A DNA stretch of 64,000 bases from Epiperipatus broadwayi (lineage: Eukaryota > Onychophora > Udeonychophora > Euonychophora > Peripatidae), in the NCBI GenBank assembly GCA_028023455.1, contig JAQFVV010006215.1, positions 5,749,230 through 5,813,229 of the forward strand, given 5' to 3'. Below the pieces are notes generated by a model that saw nothing but the letters and a program-made list of their open reading frames with translations, did not search any database and was not told the DNA's origin. A program made the translations under genes and the position numbers. The stretch's first letter is position 1; the number at the start of each line of letters is the position of its first letter. Below are positions 48,196 through 63,009 of this stretch, one piece after another.

Positions 48196-49828
48196 TTGAG
48201 TAAAATAATTTCAAGGAAGAGTTGTCAAAAAAGTTACCACTGGAATAACTGGCTCATAGTGCGTAAGTATCCATAGCAATACCACTTTTTGATTCTTCTA
48301 TGCTAATTTTTATAAATTTCCAAATAATAACCATTCAATTATTAATCTCAACATCTAAATGCTATTATATTTACTAATTATTAACTTAAATTTTCATAAC
48401 AATTTGGGATTATTTTTTATAAAGAAGTAATGTATTTAAGTGATTAGTAAAATCCTGCTTACAAAGATACTTTCTAAACCTGAATTTATGTAAGACAATG
48501 TTTAGTCTATTTCATCAACAATCTATATTGTTACTCCAAAGACAAATTATACATTATTTTAAAAATAAAATATCACAATTAAGTTTGAGACTGCATGTGT
48601 GCATAGGTAATATGGTTATGTATATGTGATTGTTACTTGTGTTAGGTATATCTTACACAATTTCTACCTAAATTTATGCTTAATATCTTGTAGTGTAATG
48701 TGAACTGACAATGTGTACTGAAAATGTTTTACATTTTTCTTTTGTTATATGTACATTTTTCATTATATATAAATAAACCTGCTTTAAATAAATAAAAATG
48801 CTTGTTTACATTCTTGTTTTCTCCTTAACTTTTTCAATCATGCTTAATATTTTTTCAATTACCAATAAGTTATGGGTCAAGAGCATGGACCTCACAATTG
48901 TTTAAAAAAGCATAAACAAATGATGAAGCAGAATCTCAGCCATATTCAAGAAATTCAGCTTATTTAAATATCCATTGGAAAAAAAGTCAATGGCTATTGC
49001 AAGATATATTTTTAAAGTCTTTATATAATCTAACATCTATATAATCTAATATGATTTAAACTTTTGAATATTCACTGAAACTCTTTAAAATGCATTATTT
49101 CAGAAATTGACAAAATTTTGTAAAGACTTTCCAAAAAGTAAATATTTCAGGTTTTATAGATCAAAATAATGTGAAAAAACTAACAATAATCTCATAGGAC
49201 TTAATCATGCTTGTAAGAGCTGATCTTTTTAGTGCCATCTACAATAAGTTTGAGTAATCAGTGTACCAGCTTGGATCCTAATTCTCACAAATAAAGTCAA
49301 AATCTAAAAACTAATCTGAATATGGGAATATTAAAGCACAATACTATATGATATCCAGTGATTATTCAAGTTTGCAGTATATGTCTCCAGAGTAAGCTAA
49401 AGAGATTTGCTCTTACATCCTATCTTTATGAACTTCTTAAACTTACTTAAAGTTTTTGCTTAATTTCTTATATTACACCAATTCTAAAAAAGTATTTTTA
49501 CTGGGAAATTTAAACTTTTTAATTTAGTTATGACTGCTTATGTCAACTATATCAAAAAAAAAGTATATGACAGCCATCTTTATAAATTCACTTCATAAAT
49601 CTTTTACCTCACTAAACTATTGCCCACTAAGCAGAACAATACAATTTTTGAATATCATAATTAATTCATATATTAAAAACTGTTGTGGCTACACTATTAT
49701 GATTGTATATTTGATCAAATTGAATAAAACATACAAAACAATAGGGTCAAAAACTTATACATAGATACATTTCCAATATTATTAAATAACAATTAAATTA
49801 ATAAATAAACCATATAAATGATTGCAAT
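48196..49828. other. No gene recognised; AT-rich
   Basis: A 74-codon plus frame (49540-49764) has no recognisable motif. Nothing else is supported. Confidence 0.45.
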
Positions 49829-50042
49829 ATCATATAATACTAAATCATCCATGCACTTTACTACTGTTACACAATACTTTATTTACCACCCTCTTTTATA
49901 GTTTTAATCTTCAGAACTTTTATATCTCTTAAAGTTCTGAAGAAGATTGTTGACACAATTAAAACTGTAAACTGTAAAAGAGGGTGGTAAATAAAGCATT
50001 GTGTAACAGTAGTAAAATGCATGGATGATTTAGTATTATATG
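49829..50042. mobile_element. MITE-like inverted repeat, family M3
   Basis: Arms of about 73-77 bp (49829-49905 and 49970-50042) are near-perfect reverse complements (block TTTATTTACCACCCTCTTTT). A second hairpin, TCTTCAGAACTTT with AAAGTTCTGAAGA, sits in the centre at 49908-49943. TGATTGCAATATC occurs just outside both ends in the same orientation (49818 and 50095), the right one some 50 bp beyond the arm. Confidence 0.85.
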
Positions 50043-51090
50043 GTATACATTTTGCAATACAATAAGAAAGAATAGTTATTATACATCTTGAAGATGATTG
50101 CAATATCCTAGTAAAATTATAAGACTTTTCATAAGTCATTTAAAATAAAAATATATTGAAATAGAAATATCCATTTCAAGTTTAGTTAGACGGTTGACTA
50201 TAAAAAGAGTAATTTAGGTTTCAAACATTAGGTTGCATTTTAGTGAAATAGAAGACCAAATAAATATCATGCAATAGATTACATTTTAAATTTAGCTTCC
50301 ATATATGCATACATACCTATTAATATAGAAAATGTCATTTGTGTTTAAGTCTTAATTTTAAATGAAAATGCTGTTAGTTTAATTTTAGACAGGTAATAAA
50401 AAAAATCTGTATTTTTATAAGTTTAATTCTTTTTTGGGATAAAAAATTACTTAAACAAAGTTTTTAATTAATGATGTCCAAATAAAAAGAAAAATGATAG
50501 TATATTTAGGTTTTTACATAAAATCAATTGAAATCAGAGGTAAAAATTTTTATCCTATGTTCTATTATCAAAATTAAATGGTCTGTTGTCTTAGATTTGT
50601 AATTAAGTTTTGTTAAGTATTTTATTTTCTTGTCTTAAAATTTTTAGTTTCTTTAATGAAAGTATTTTTATAATAAGGCTATTTTTATTTTTAATTATGA
50701 GATTAAAAATTCTTTTGAAAAATTATAGTATAAATAGCAGATGGTAAAAATCAACTTGTGTTGTATTTTGTAAAAGTTTTATACAAGTTTGTGCACTCCA
50801 GAAAAACTAGAATTTATTAAGAATACCTTTTAAAATATTTTAGATTTTGTACAGATTTGCTAAAAGAATTAACAAAAAGGATTTCTCATAATTTGAATTA
50901 AAATTTATACTTTTAATTAGCGAAACTAATCTGGGATAAAGACAATAGACTACTTGTACTTAGTAACAATTCTAAAAGCATTTCGAACCTTTTTAATCCC
51001 AAAATATAATTAATAATATATAAAAAAAAAACATATATAATTTTTCAGTAATAATCTTACTAAGATTATTGCTTCGTTTATATATATATC
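50043..51090. other. No gene recognised; AT-rich
   Basis: No supported feature. Confidence 0.45.
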
Positions 51091-51097
51091 ACGCACA

Positions 51098-51650
51098 CTA
51101 CTGTTTTACTTTACTAAATATTTTATAGCTTTTTTTGATTATTATGCATAGTGTGTGAGTGAAATGGCATATATCTACGGCGAGGTCTGAATTGCGGGCC
51201 CCGCAGGAGGTTAATATGGATGGCAAAGCATGAAGCTCAATGTGATTAGACATCGACTGTTTCAATACTTGCAGCTGTACTGCAACAGCTTGGCTCATAT
51301 GATTTAATTTCTACCAGCTTTCAGTTCTAATATTAACTTGCTTCACTGTTTTAATCATATGGTGGACACCATGTGTCTCTTCATTCAGGTCTGATAGTAA
51401 ATTTTTGTTTGTCTCTCTTTACCTTCAATTGGACTATTTATAGCCAGATCCCCTTCCAAATTGAAAACAATCAGTTTGCTGAGCATAATCACCCATTAGC
51501 TTATGTCTTATATTGAATATATATTATCTATTCTATTGGTTCATAGTAATGAATGCTCAATCTAATCAAGTTAAGATGAAATCTGGACTAGTTTATAAAT
51601 TAAAGGTAAAGGGAAATATAACAGTCCTTTATCATTTATTACTATTCCGT
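51098..51650 (+). repeat. Dispersed repeat, relative of the 10.2-11.4 kb unit
   Basis: Shares order and blocks with 10900-11430: TGTTTCAATACTTGCAG-like, CTGTACTG, TGTTTTAATCATATGGTGG, TTCATTCAGGTCTGAT, then TTCATAGTAATGAATGCTC and TCTGGACTAGTTTATAAATT. Divergence is moderate. No RT or transposase motif is visible, so the class is unknown. The 66-codon minus frame here is not convincing. Confidence 0.65.
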
Positions 51651-53800
51651 GTGTCTAAGTGCATTTGAGATATATTTATGTGATTGTCTGGTTATTAAAA
51701 TCTAGACTATGTTAGAAGTCCAGGAGTATAAAAAAGCAGTAAAGCTAGTTCATTTAGAAGACTTTGTTACTCATGAGATTGAGATTATTCCTTGATTTAT
51801 AAATAAAGTTTGCTTTTCATCAATTAACCCTTCTTTATCATTACAAAAATGGTGTCTCAAATAGGCCTTCCATATATACCTTATTTGCATTTTATTTTGA
51901 TATATATATTGTAACAGAACAAATCTAATAGCAGCTTGAATTAGTTATTTTACAAAGCTGCATTAGAAAAAGTATTTAATAAAAAACTTATATATTTATT
52001 GTTAAAGGTATAAATTGTCATATGTGTATGCATGCATATTGTAATAGTCAGATTCGTCTATCTCACTAACACACTGCAGAATTCAAACCCCAAATATGAA
52101 ACTGAATACTCTAGGAGGAGTTGCCTTCTAGATATCCTAGGTTCAAATCTAAAGTCTAAAATTCCACAGTGTCACCTATGTGATAACACACCTGATGCTA
52201 CTAATAATATATCCCTTTACTGGTGCCTGGTGGTCAGGGAAAAAGAAAGAGACTCTATGCTAAGATATAAGCTTGGGTTTGCTAACTAACATCTATGGAT
52301 GGTACAAAAGAAATTATAAAGATAGACCGAGACAGTGATATGGATCAATAAACAAAGGATCAAAATTGGTTTTAAAAGATTTATTAATATATCAAACATA
52401 TATAATGCCCACTGTCTGCATAGGTTAGGCAGTGACACTTAAAATGGTAGTTAAAACAACATTCCAGGCAATTTACATTTGGAGGTTATTAAATACATTG
52501 TCTATACCTCGGGCTAATATAATATTACAATAATGTGCCTAAAAGAGCTTGTGAAGATGTGCAAGGTGCTTTGAGTAAATTATAAAGAGTTTAATAAAAT
52601 ATTTTGCAACATTAAAGTTTAATATAACATTTCTTGACTTCGAGAATAGAATGGACTAATGCTTGTTAAGCTATAAGGTGGGAACGTGACCAAGGCATTT
52701 ACATTTATAAACATATAGTTAAGTTAGATTGGGAGGTCGGTGTTGCTAGTGAGGAATTTTTGTACAGGATGGAGAGTGTGATACTTTTAAATCACTGGAA
52801 CTTTGCAAATAATAAATAAGTAAAATTTATATAATGGATATGTGAGATAAATATGGAGGGCATCTCACCATTAATCTGTAGGAATGTGGTGTCACAAGCA
52901 GCCGAAGTCTGGACTTGTCCAAATCTTAGCGACTGGGTGACAGCTACATAGCATTCCCAGGTGTGACATTTGAGTATATACTCTGACTGGGAACCTCAGA
53001 AAGTGAAAGGAGAAACAGTCTTAGCCATTCAAAGCCCTTTAGGAGAAGCAAAGCAGTCTCAAAACACCCAGTACACCTACTAGCAACACTCGAATAAAGT
53101 ATATAAAGTATACTAAAAAGGGATTTATTTAGATTAAGAAAATGCCCAATCAATTCCCCAAATAATTATTTAAAGAAAGTCCTCCCATTCTCGACCTCAA
53201 ATTACAAGCTTTGAAGTTAAAGCAAAACAATATACATTTTAAAATGGAAGAATGCATATTTGCGGGGTTTTAAAAGAAAGCATAAATTTATTTACGCAAT
53301 CATGCATTTATTAAGTATTTATTCATTGACCTTGCACATATTCTAATATTAGGTTAAAATCGATAACATGTGGATTTTAAACTAGAAAATATTATATACA
53401 TTGACTAAGAGTAGAATAGCCTTCGAATGAGCGATTCACAAGATAACAAACTGGGGAACAATTTATAATTTAAAATGCCTTAATGGTGACATCTTACTTT
53501 AAATAAAAGGGAAAAGTTCGCTTGGTCAAAGACTATTCTGGCACACTATCATAATAAAAAAAAAAAACAAATTAATAAATATAAAATATTAACCCAAGGA
53601 TAGAGAGCGAAAAATACTGATTACATTATAACATTTTAAAGAAAGAAACAATGGTAAGGTAAAGTAAAATGGAAAATAATTTAAATAGCTATAGCTTATT
53701 AATTAGAGGAAATAATCACAAGACCTCTTGGGTTAAATTTTGGGGTTACCTTGTTAGAAGCATTTGCAGGTGGTTTCAGATAGATACTTTTCCAAATTGA
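51651..53800. other. No gene recognised; less AT-rich block
   Basis: 52030-53160 and onward is less AT-rich than the rest and contains no long frame (85 codons at 52032-52289 plus, 69 at 52944-53153 minus, neither recognised). It may be an old LTR or retroelement fragment, but I found no terminal repeat or coding motif. Confidence 0.4.
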
Positions 53801-54440
53801 TTGTCGGCAGCATTCATATGATTCGGCAGCAAACTCTGGTTATAGTTCATATTTTAGCAGCAGCAGCAGTTTTAGGGTTTCCTATGTAACAGCACGAGAT
53901 GGTATGGAGAAGCGGTCGACCATTTCCGAGGGGAAAATAGCCTTCTTGCCAGCTCTACTCTGTCATTTTGAAAATTACAATTTTAAAGGCTGGGTGCTTC
54001 ATGGATATTTAAAGCAATATTTTAGAACATGGTAAATCTATTTGAAGATGAAAACTCAGCTTCAAATATTTAAGTTTGCAGGTAAGTAGCAATTAGGATG
54101 TCAGAAAGTCTCAGAAAGCTCAGCAACAATTCAAATAAAAAATGCTTAGAAAATAGAATGCTAGAAAAATCTTAGAATAATAATGGCAGAATGCTAGAAA
54201 ATTCTTAGAAAAAAATAGCAGAAAAATAGAATGCTAGCATTCCTAGAATAATATCAAATAAAAGAAAACCCTTCTATATATAGCAGAATTACACAATAAA
54301 ACTGCCCTGGAGCATTACAAAAATATTCCAAAATTTGCTATCTTATCAGCTGCAACAAAATCTATCCCGAATGTCCAAAGGAATTCAACCAAATTTTAAT
54401 TGATTTCTATTGTTAATTTCCCTGTTGACATTCGGATTAA
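53800..54440. repeat. Possible old repeat with internal short minisatellite
   Basis: 54139-54250 holds diverged repeats of TAGAATGCTAGAAAA and TCTTAGAATAA. CCCGAATGTC (54367) and GACATTCGG (54427) form an inverted pair 60 bp apart. CAGCAGCAGCAG occurs at 53860. No frame of note. Confidence 0.45.
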
Positions 54441-57400
54441 AACTTTGATTTAATAAAAAAAAACTTTTGCTAATTAAAAAGAAACGACCTTAAGTGGACA
54501 TTTGCTGTCTTTCTTCATAAGCTCCTAGAACATTAATTAATTAAAGCTATTGTTTCTTACCAGCCCTCATTTATTTTAAAACAGAAAATATGTGGCGTGA
54601 TTTTAAAATCTAAAAGACAATTATTTTACTTTTAATTTTCAATGTTTAAATCTATTTATGGGACGAATATAATTTTATTTTAAATCAAAAACAAATATCA
54701 CGAATGTAATATCTTTTATAAATAGATTTAAACAAAATAATTTTAAATAACAAAGATTATTATTTTGAGGTTTTGAAATTAATATATCACAGTGTGTGCA
54801 CAATTACGACCTATATAACCTACTTTTAAATAAATCTCTTTTATGTGTACATACACATAATTTATAACATTTTATTTATACTGGGCATAAGTTATACAAA
54901 TATATATAACATGAGTGTTGTACTCGTGGATTAAAATTGGATGGGACTTTCAGCATATAAGCACATTGCAGACACACTATGATACACTGGGGTTTAAACT
55001 AAAGTATGAGGATAGGAAGGAGGTGAGAAAAGGTGAAATGAAGATCTGCAAAGCAGAGCTTACTGTTTCAATATGTATGTGTTATTTAGGTTACATTGGT
55101 TTAATAAATTAAAGAAAAGATTAGTTTATATATCATATCATTAATTATTTGATAATGGAAAGTTATTTTGTAATAAATGAGCAACAATGTTGTACGATAA
55201 AGGGATAAAGAAAAATAGTTTTGATGATTGTAAGGATTTGAATTGCATAGTTTGTACAAATATAAACCATTTTATGCTCCTATGTGATTTGCATGCTAAA
55301 TGGAATTTTAAATAAATAAAAACTTGTCAATTCCTAAAGTACATTTGATGACAAATCTAAATATGTTATTTAAAATATTGGGTTAATAAAAATATGTAGG
55401 TTACAGATCAATTTTTAAAAGTCTGTAATGATTTTTTTTCTTCATATCACTAACATAAATAAATAAAAAAAAACTATTTCTTTTTCATTTAATTATACAA
55501 TAATAATGTAATTTAAAATATCTGTAAAATTGTTTGTTTTCACAATTGTATAAAAAAATATATGTCAAATCTTATAACTAACTGGTGATAAATCTATGTT
55601 TGAAAAGCAGAAAGTGGGTGTAAGCATATCTGAAACAAGCAACTAGGACTAGTCCACTTTATTCTAGTTTATCTGAAGACTGAGCTAAAAAAAACAAAGT
55701 ATGATTCCACCCAGAGGAGAGAGACTACTGGTTAAAGCAACAGTTTTTCATTATGTGGATAGTTATATCTTGCTAACTGTTTTGAAGTATTTTCTAATAT
55801 TCCATTTATAAAAGGAAATATAATGATTTTATCTAAAAGAATACCATAAGACATGTGTAGCTAGATGACCAGAAAAACATACTAGCTGAAAAACTGGAAA
55901 TGTAAACAGATCCAGAAACAAATGCCAAAGTTTGCTAAAACCAGACATTTCCTGCTTTGATAATGCCATGAAAAAAGAAATGGACAATGCTGTAAGAATG
56001 ACCCAAGACCTACTGATACTAATCTCTATCTAACACCACTAATGCTTCCATAATTCCTATCTAAAATCACTGATGCACCAGGAGAATAACTTCCATCTAA
56101 TGAAGATATCTGTAAATATATTAAAGGAATGATATTTGCAGAAAACCATGGTTTGAAATACAGTATTTTAAATATTTCATGTGTTAAGATTTTATCATTA
56201 TAGATACTGTAAGACCTCAAGTTTAAAATATTTCTTATAATATCTTTAATAATTCATAAATCTAGTAATAGTTGCAAATATATAAGCAAAAGTTTTGATA
56301 ATAATAATTTTTTATTATAAATAATCCAGTTAGATTGTGCTTGCTGATCAAACTCAATTCAAATATTATGCTTTTAATATCCAATATGCTAGTAATATCC
56401 ACAACTCTGAGAAATCATGCAATCCACCAGGAGACATGCAGGGATGGCATAATAATTTATAAATGATGATAATCAGGCATTAATAAGTTTTCCAAAAATA
56501 AACTTTCTGAAACTTTGAGATGCCTTCTTTTTTTTTTTTTGTTAAAACTTAAAAAAAAATTTTTTTTTTAAATACTTTTGGGAGGACTTGTACTTAGGTT
56601 ATAAATCATCATTAACATCACCACCTTAAATATTTGGTTAGAATTATTATATAATATTTGAATGGAATTATTTTTATTTGAAATTTATTAATCATTCAAC
56701 TGTCACCTAGTATAAATATTTATTTGAATCAAAATTTATTGTTACATATTTATATAACTTTGATTCACACGAATTATCATTATAATATATATACATTTGA
56801 ATAGATATATAAAAATCAATGAATAGATAAATAAGTTGATAGATGAAAAAATAGTTAAGCAGAAAATAGATAGCAAATATTTATATAGAAAAGATAGGGG
56901 AAAAGCTAAACAGATGTTGAAATTTTCTTATTTTAGCTCTAAATACTAAGCTGCTATTTTAGACTCTAATTGCATAATATATATATATATATGTTGGAGA
57001 TGAAATTCAGAATAAAATACTATCATTGATGGCTAAAAAATAATAAACATAAAATAATAAATTAATTAAAAGTTATATTTATAAAACGCTAGATTGATTG
57101 CCAACAATTTGTGAGTTTCATTGAAATATTCTAGAATAAGGTTAAATCTGGGAACCTTGGAATAAATTTAAATGTTATACTGATCGACATTTGAACTATG
57201 ATAACTCTACAAACATAAATAAAAAAATAAAAATATATATCTTTATCCTATACCTATATTATGATTATGAAGTGATCCAGACATTAAATTTAATGACTTA
57301 AAAGAAATATTCTAAAATGAGTCTCATTTTTTAATTAAATCAATCTGTTGCATATATAGCAGTACATCTATGAATAAACAAAACGTTGATTATATATACC

Positions 57401-58910
57401 GCACGACTTCGAAACTTTTGGAAATTTTGCATTAAAAGAAGGGGGAGGTCAATTTAATATCATATGGATAAATTATATGACTGGAAGTTTGTAATAGAGA
57501 TATAAATAGCCGATTTAAATGAATCAGTCGTGTAGTATACAAATAAATTTAAACATGTTCACTAACAAACTATATCTAAAAATGTAAGTTTATAGTATTT
57601 GCAAACAAATTTAAAAGCCAATATTAATTTTATTTTTTTTAAAAAATAGATGTTACAAAATTTATGAAAAAATACAGGGGGGGGGGGGAGCAGATAAAAT
57701 TAATGATTCAAACATGTAAATATTTCCCAAATACCTACAAATGCAGCGCTAATTGGAACGTAATCGTAAAAATGCAATAAAAGGAAGGGGAGGGGGATTC
57801 GTTTACGAAAGACAAGACGAATCTTTGTTGGTAAAGAATTTACTAGATTAGAAAAGCTGAATGGAAAATTAAAAAAGCAAAAACTAATCTTTAATTTCTT
57901 TCAATTCGTAAAAGAAACTGTCTTTGGCAACAGTAACAAATTATGGTAAAAATTTAAAAGAATTTATTAAATAAAATATAATCATTTATTTACATGCAAA
58001 CTAAATTTTATTTTTTAAATATAACAATCACTGTCTAAATATTTATTTAAGCTAGGAACTGAATGTCAAGATGCTTTAATTCTTTTTTTAAATCGACATT
58101 TAACTGAATTATCGTTTAAATCTTTACAAAATGGAAAAAAAAATTTATTAAAGCCCAACTCTCATTTGTTATTTTTCAATGTAGACATATCACTATCTAT
58201 CTCACAGAATTTATTAGAAAAATTATAATATTGTTTTTTCTTTTTGGTATTATATTATACTTGAAAGTTTTAACTGGAGTTCAAATCCAAGATTATCTTC
58301 TTGGATTTGTAACTGTCAATCAATAAAGACGGGGTTTTAGCAATTTTTTTTAGTAACAGCGATATATCTATTTTACATAATAGGCAATTCAGTTTACAAA
58401 ATAAAGTGTTAATTTCATAAATCTCTGAAGGTCTCCAGGCAATGTGTCTTAATTTATATCAGATTCATCTGGTCAGTTAGGGACCAGTAGTCCCATAAAA
58501 AAGCAACACATAATGAAGGAAAATATAAATACACATGTCTTGCTAGAAATTTGACTGTTACCTTACTAATTTCTGCTGATCAGTCTTATAATCTTTCACT
58601 CTTACAGTTGCAAAAATAGAAATAAATATAAGAAGATGAATTTTTTAACGATAATTCTTAAAATTTCCAACCTACCACATATTCTTAAAACATATGACTA
58701 AAGACATCCGGAAAAAAAGAAATTAATATTTCACTAGTCAGGTCAGCAACACTTGAAGAAAAATGGAGAATACTACTACTCGAAACATTGGATAATTATT
58801 AACCTGTGTTGGCAAATGCATATGTTTCAATCATAAGCGTAGTGGAAATATACCTTAAGCGAATTGTTTTCCTAGCGTTTTATATTTTTAAATTATGTGT
58901 GTGGGTTTAT
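54441..58910. other. No gene recognised; AT-rich
   Basis: Contains homopolymer runs (T and A near 56529-56570, G near 57676-57687). An open stretch of about 65 codons near 58028-58229 (plus) has no ATG start and no motif I recognise. Confidence 0.45.
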
Positions 58911-58911
58911 A

Positions 58912-59755
58912 CTTTTATTTAATACAATAATCAATCTAAATAAAATTGAAACAAACAACTAATTATATTTACAATTATTTAATTATCATCTTTTATTGAG
59001 AGCTTTTCAAGATATAAAGTTTTATACATCACATGTGATGTGATGTGATGTATTATGGCTTCTCCTTAAACGAAGTCAAGAATCTCTCAGCAATTAAGCC
59101 CAGATAAACCTGTTAGCCACTTTCTTTTACATTCCCCACTCTAAATTTACCCATAATCTGCTCTATCCCATTTCCACAACATAATTTTTGTCAACTCTAT
59201 AACCTTTATATCTAAATCCCCCTTATCTTTTCCCAAACCTAGCATAAAAACCAATAATTCACCTATTAGACATTATTTTACTTTCAACAATATAATTAAC
59301 ATTACACATATAAATACATAAACAAATGTCATAAAATAAAAAATAAAATTACGTAAAAAAAAATAACAATAATAATAATAATATTTACTAAGGCAATAAA
59401 CCTCAAGAATGTACGCTTGAAAATGCATTTTCAAGCGTACATTTTTGAGGTTTATTGCCTTAGTAAATATTAATTACGTAATCAACAATGTGCGCTAAAT
59501 AAAATTTATAATTACAATAATAATAATAACAACTTAAAACTATATAAATACATATATTTTAATATACCTATACCAATAAATAAATAAATATTCAACTTAT
59601 TTTATGTCATTTGTTTATGTATTTATATGAGTAATGTTAATTATATTGTTGAAGGTAAGGTCTCAATAAAAGATGAAAGCCGGGTTGATAATTAAATAAT
59701 TGTAAATATAATTAATTATTTGTTTCAATTACATTTAGATTGATTATTGTATTAA
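58912..59755. mobile_element. Nested palindrome (fold-back element)
   Basis: Outer arms 58912-59000 and 59660-59755 pair (TACAATAATCAATCTAAAT with its reverse complement). Middle arms 59280-59345 and 59595-59660 pair. An inner perfect hairpin of about 40 bp per arm lies at 59386-59472 (block AAGGCAATAAACCTCA) with centre TGCA. Between the outer and middle left arms is non-repeated sequence, so one element may be inserted into another. Confidence 0.8.
59031..59054. repeat. ATGTG-type short tandem repeat
   Basis: ACATCACATGTGATGTGATG, then TGATGTATT: a small palindrome with three TGATG steps. Confidence 0.8.
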
Positions 59756-62700
59756 GTATATATCAATAACAACATTGTGGATAAATAATTATTTTTATAT
59801 TGGATATTTGACCATTGTATATACTTTTATTTATATATACTTTAATGTTTTAGAACCAATGTAGTATAATTTAAAATATGGGTTCAATCTTGAATCTAGA
59901 CAGTGAAATGTCTATTTTAATTTTTTATAATATCAAAACTTTCCAGCTTATTATTTCTCCTAAAATAAAATATTACTTAACTAGAAAGAAACTATTTCTT
60001 CATTTTGGACAAGTTTAAACTTGTGTTGCACATTCACTATTATAGCAAAAATACATACATCATTTAATTTTTTTGTACTTTAAATTTATTAAATAAATAT
60101 ATGTTTTAAGTATATTTTCTTAATTTTCTAAAATATAGCCATGAGAATTAATCAGTAAAGAGGGATAAAATGATTGTCTGCTACAGCAATAGCTCTCTTT
60201 ATTTTATTCACGACCTTTTTTTTTTTCACTTTCCTCTTATCACAGAATCTTTTTAATTAACATTTCTTGAATTAACCTTTTATTGATAAATCTTATCTAA
60301 AAATATGTATACCATTTCACTTAAGTATAGTAATTTAGTGTATTTTTATTAGGTATACCCTTACTAATATTATTTATTTGAAGGGTTAGTTTGTCAAACA
60401 ATCTTTTAATAATATTTGAAATACTATTGAAATATGTGGAACACTTGGTCAGAACAATACATTAGTTTGACTGTTGCTTATATATGTAAATTCTTCTTAG
60501 TAAGTTTGAATTTTCCTAAAGCTAAGCAAACAATCTATTATCATACACACTATAAGGAAACTCCATTTTTAAAGCTTCAATCCTGATGACAAGGTGTGGT
60601 CATTTCTTCCTTTCAGATTGCTTCATTTCTGATCAAGCCCTGACGGTACATGTTTCCTATGCAATTTGACATCTCTGAATTATGAGCCTGTTATTGCAAT
60701 ACTAGTCATGCACACACACATGTCAGCTAAAAAACTATATGGGGCTATAAATTATACATTTGGTGAGTTTAATAATATGTGATAATAATTTAAACTATTA
60801 CTTAATTGTTGTAGCATCTGATGATTATACAAGTTCTTTGGGGCAACTGAATTAATATAAATCAAATTTCTATGACCAATCCCCTTGGAAACTCCCCCAA
60901 CAAAGCACAATCCTTGGTTCTCTATCCAGTCCTCAAAGTATTTATAAAATATCCTCTTTTTATTTCTCCAAGTTCCAATCTCCCCTCTCTCACTTTCTCA
61001 TTCTCTCTTTTTTAAATAGTCATTTCCTAAGAAAGATTTTAAATGGCATGTATTGTAGAGCTTTTTAACTCCTTTCTCATTTTACGTGATTACTTTTTTG
61101 CTGCTTCACAGTTTTTTTATGGGATTTGATAATGAATATTCTGCACTGGAAGAATTACTTGTGATATTTTAATAAAAGTTTTGGCACAAGAGAATTCTTT
61201 CTTTATTTTTTTTTTTTACTTTCTCGCTTCTGTGGACTAAACTAGTGTGGGTGTCTATATTTTCCTGGATAACTAGTAAGATAGTTGTTATCAACATTGA
61301 GTTATATTTTGCTAAGTGCAATCAGATAGATATGAGTTCTATGCATTCATTATTGTCCAGTTAATATATTCTATTATCTGTTGAACTAAACAACCCACTT
61401 TCTATGATTTGATCTTTTATAATGTATTTACATAGTTAGACTGGTGGTTTCTGATAATGTTAGTATGTAGCAAATCTCCAACTTAGATTCCCTAACTTGT
61501 CATTCAGACCTATGCTTCACAAACACATTATTTGTCATGAATAGGATGTTTTTATTTGAAAAGAAGATAACCATTTATAATGATTTATACTCAGTATTTC
61601 ATTGGGTCTTGTGGGAATAATTGGATGCAAAGATCCAAAATAATACTTACTTGTAGATGTTGAGTTAATCAAATATGGAATTATGCACAGATATATTCCA
61701 GACCTGTAAAACAGCTATAATAACTACCCTATCTTTCTAGACCCACAGTTCACATGCAAGCAATGTATATAGATCACTAATATTTTTCACAAGATCTAAG
61801 GGACTACTATTTTCTTCATATTTTTTTTTGCACTCACAGATGGTAACAATATTATTTTGTTTCCATTCAGTATTGGTGGGCTATTTTTGATATATATTTT
61901 ATTCATTTTCTATTGGTAGACAATGAATTTTGAATCTGAATAATTATAAATCTCTAGAAATGTTTTTGCTTATGCAATTCTAGAGATTATTCTAACATCT
62001 TTTTATTGACTTGTTCACTGATAAATTTATGATCACAATATATATTTGTTTTTATAAGACTTTAAAGATTGATAGGGAACATCATTTTATGCAATGGTTG
62101 GTTGACCATAATAATCTAATTAGCATCATGTCTTATAGCTAGACCACCATTTTATGTATAGCTCAAAGATATGGCCATAATTGCATCCATGTTGGTGGCA
62201 TTGACATAGCAATATGTGAATGAAGTGTACAAAAAAAATGATATTTAATAACATAGAAGAGTTAATTGTTAGCTTTATTTTTAGATCTCAGAAATTATTT
62301 CAGTCTCCTAAGTGAATTGGTTTTTCTAGGAGACTACGTCTTCATATTTACACATCTATAATCCTAGATTTTTGAGAAACTCCCTCAGAAAATAGTCTAG
62401 ACTGTAATGACAAGGCAGTCACAAATACATCAAAAGTGAAATATATAATAAAAAAAAACAACTCAGAAATCATAGTTAAATTTTACAATATTTATTAAAA
62501 TAATACAACTGAAAATAAATTCTCAATATGATAATAATACAAAAATATGAATACATAAAAAATTCTGTATTTATGATATATCTTAATACAAACCCATCAA
62601 CCATATGTTATTTATTTATATTAGTTAAAAAAATAATTTAAATTTTATTGTACTTTGTTAATAGACAGATTTAAAAAAAAGGTAGGTAAGTAAATTCACA

Positions 62701-62880
62701 ATGCATAGATACATGTAATTTATGAGAATACTCTCCATGTAATTATTTGATAAATAGTTGATTGTTCCTCTAGTTATAGCATTTGACAAATTTTTACAAT
62801 GTAGGAATGGTGTCATATATTGTAATCTCTATTGTTTGTGTAGAATATTATCATTAATATCCCTTATACACACACACAAT
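59756..62880. other. No gene recognised; AT-rich
   Basis: No coding or RNA feature I can support in this 3 kb. Confidence 0.45.
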
Positions 62881-62889
62881 ATATATATA

Positions 62890-63005
62890 TAAAAAAATCA
62901 AGTCAGATGTCACATGACCTAATTTAATAAGCTTGTATTTACAAATGTTATATATAGAGCTTGCAAAATAAGCTCTTAATAAGTTTTGTAGAATATCCTC
63001 AACTC
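62890..63005 (-). repeat. Inverted partial hammerhead unit
   Basis: AAATCAAGTCAGATGTCACA, AATTTAATAAGCTTGTATTT and AATAAGCTCTTAATAAG match the minus-strand units at 660-740. The hammerhead part is cut at the junction near 63005, after which the family continues in plus orientation. This mirrors the arrangement at 1000. Confidence 0.75.
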
Positions 63006-63009
63006 CAGT

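Noticed and set aside
58028-58229. Open stretch of about 65 codons without ATG
   Set aside because: No motif recognised and no second copy in the window.
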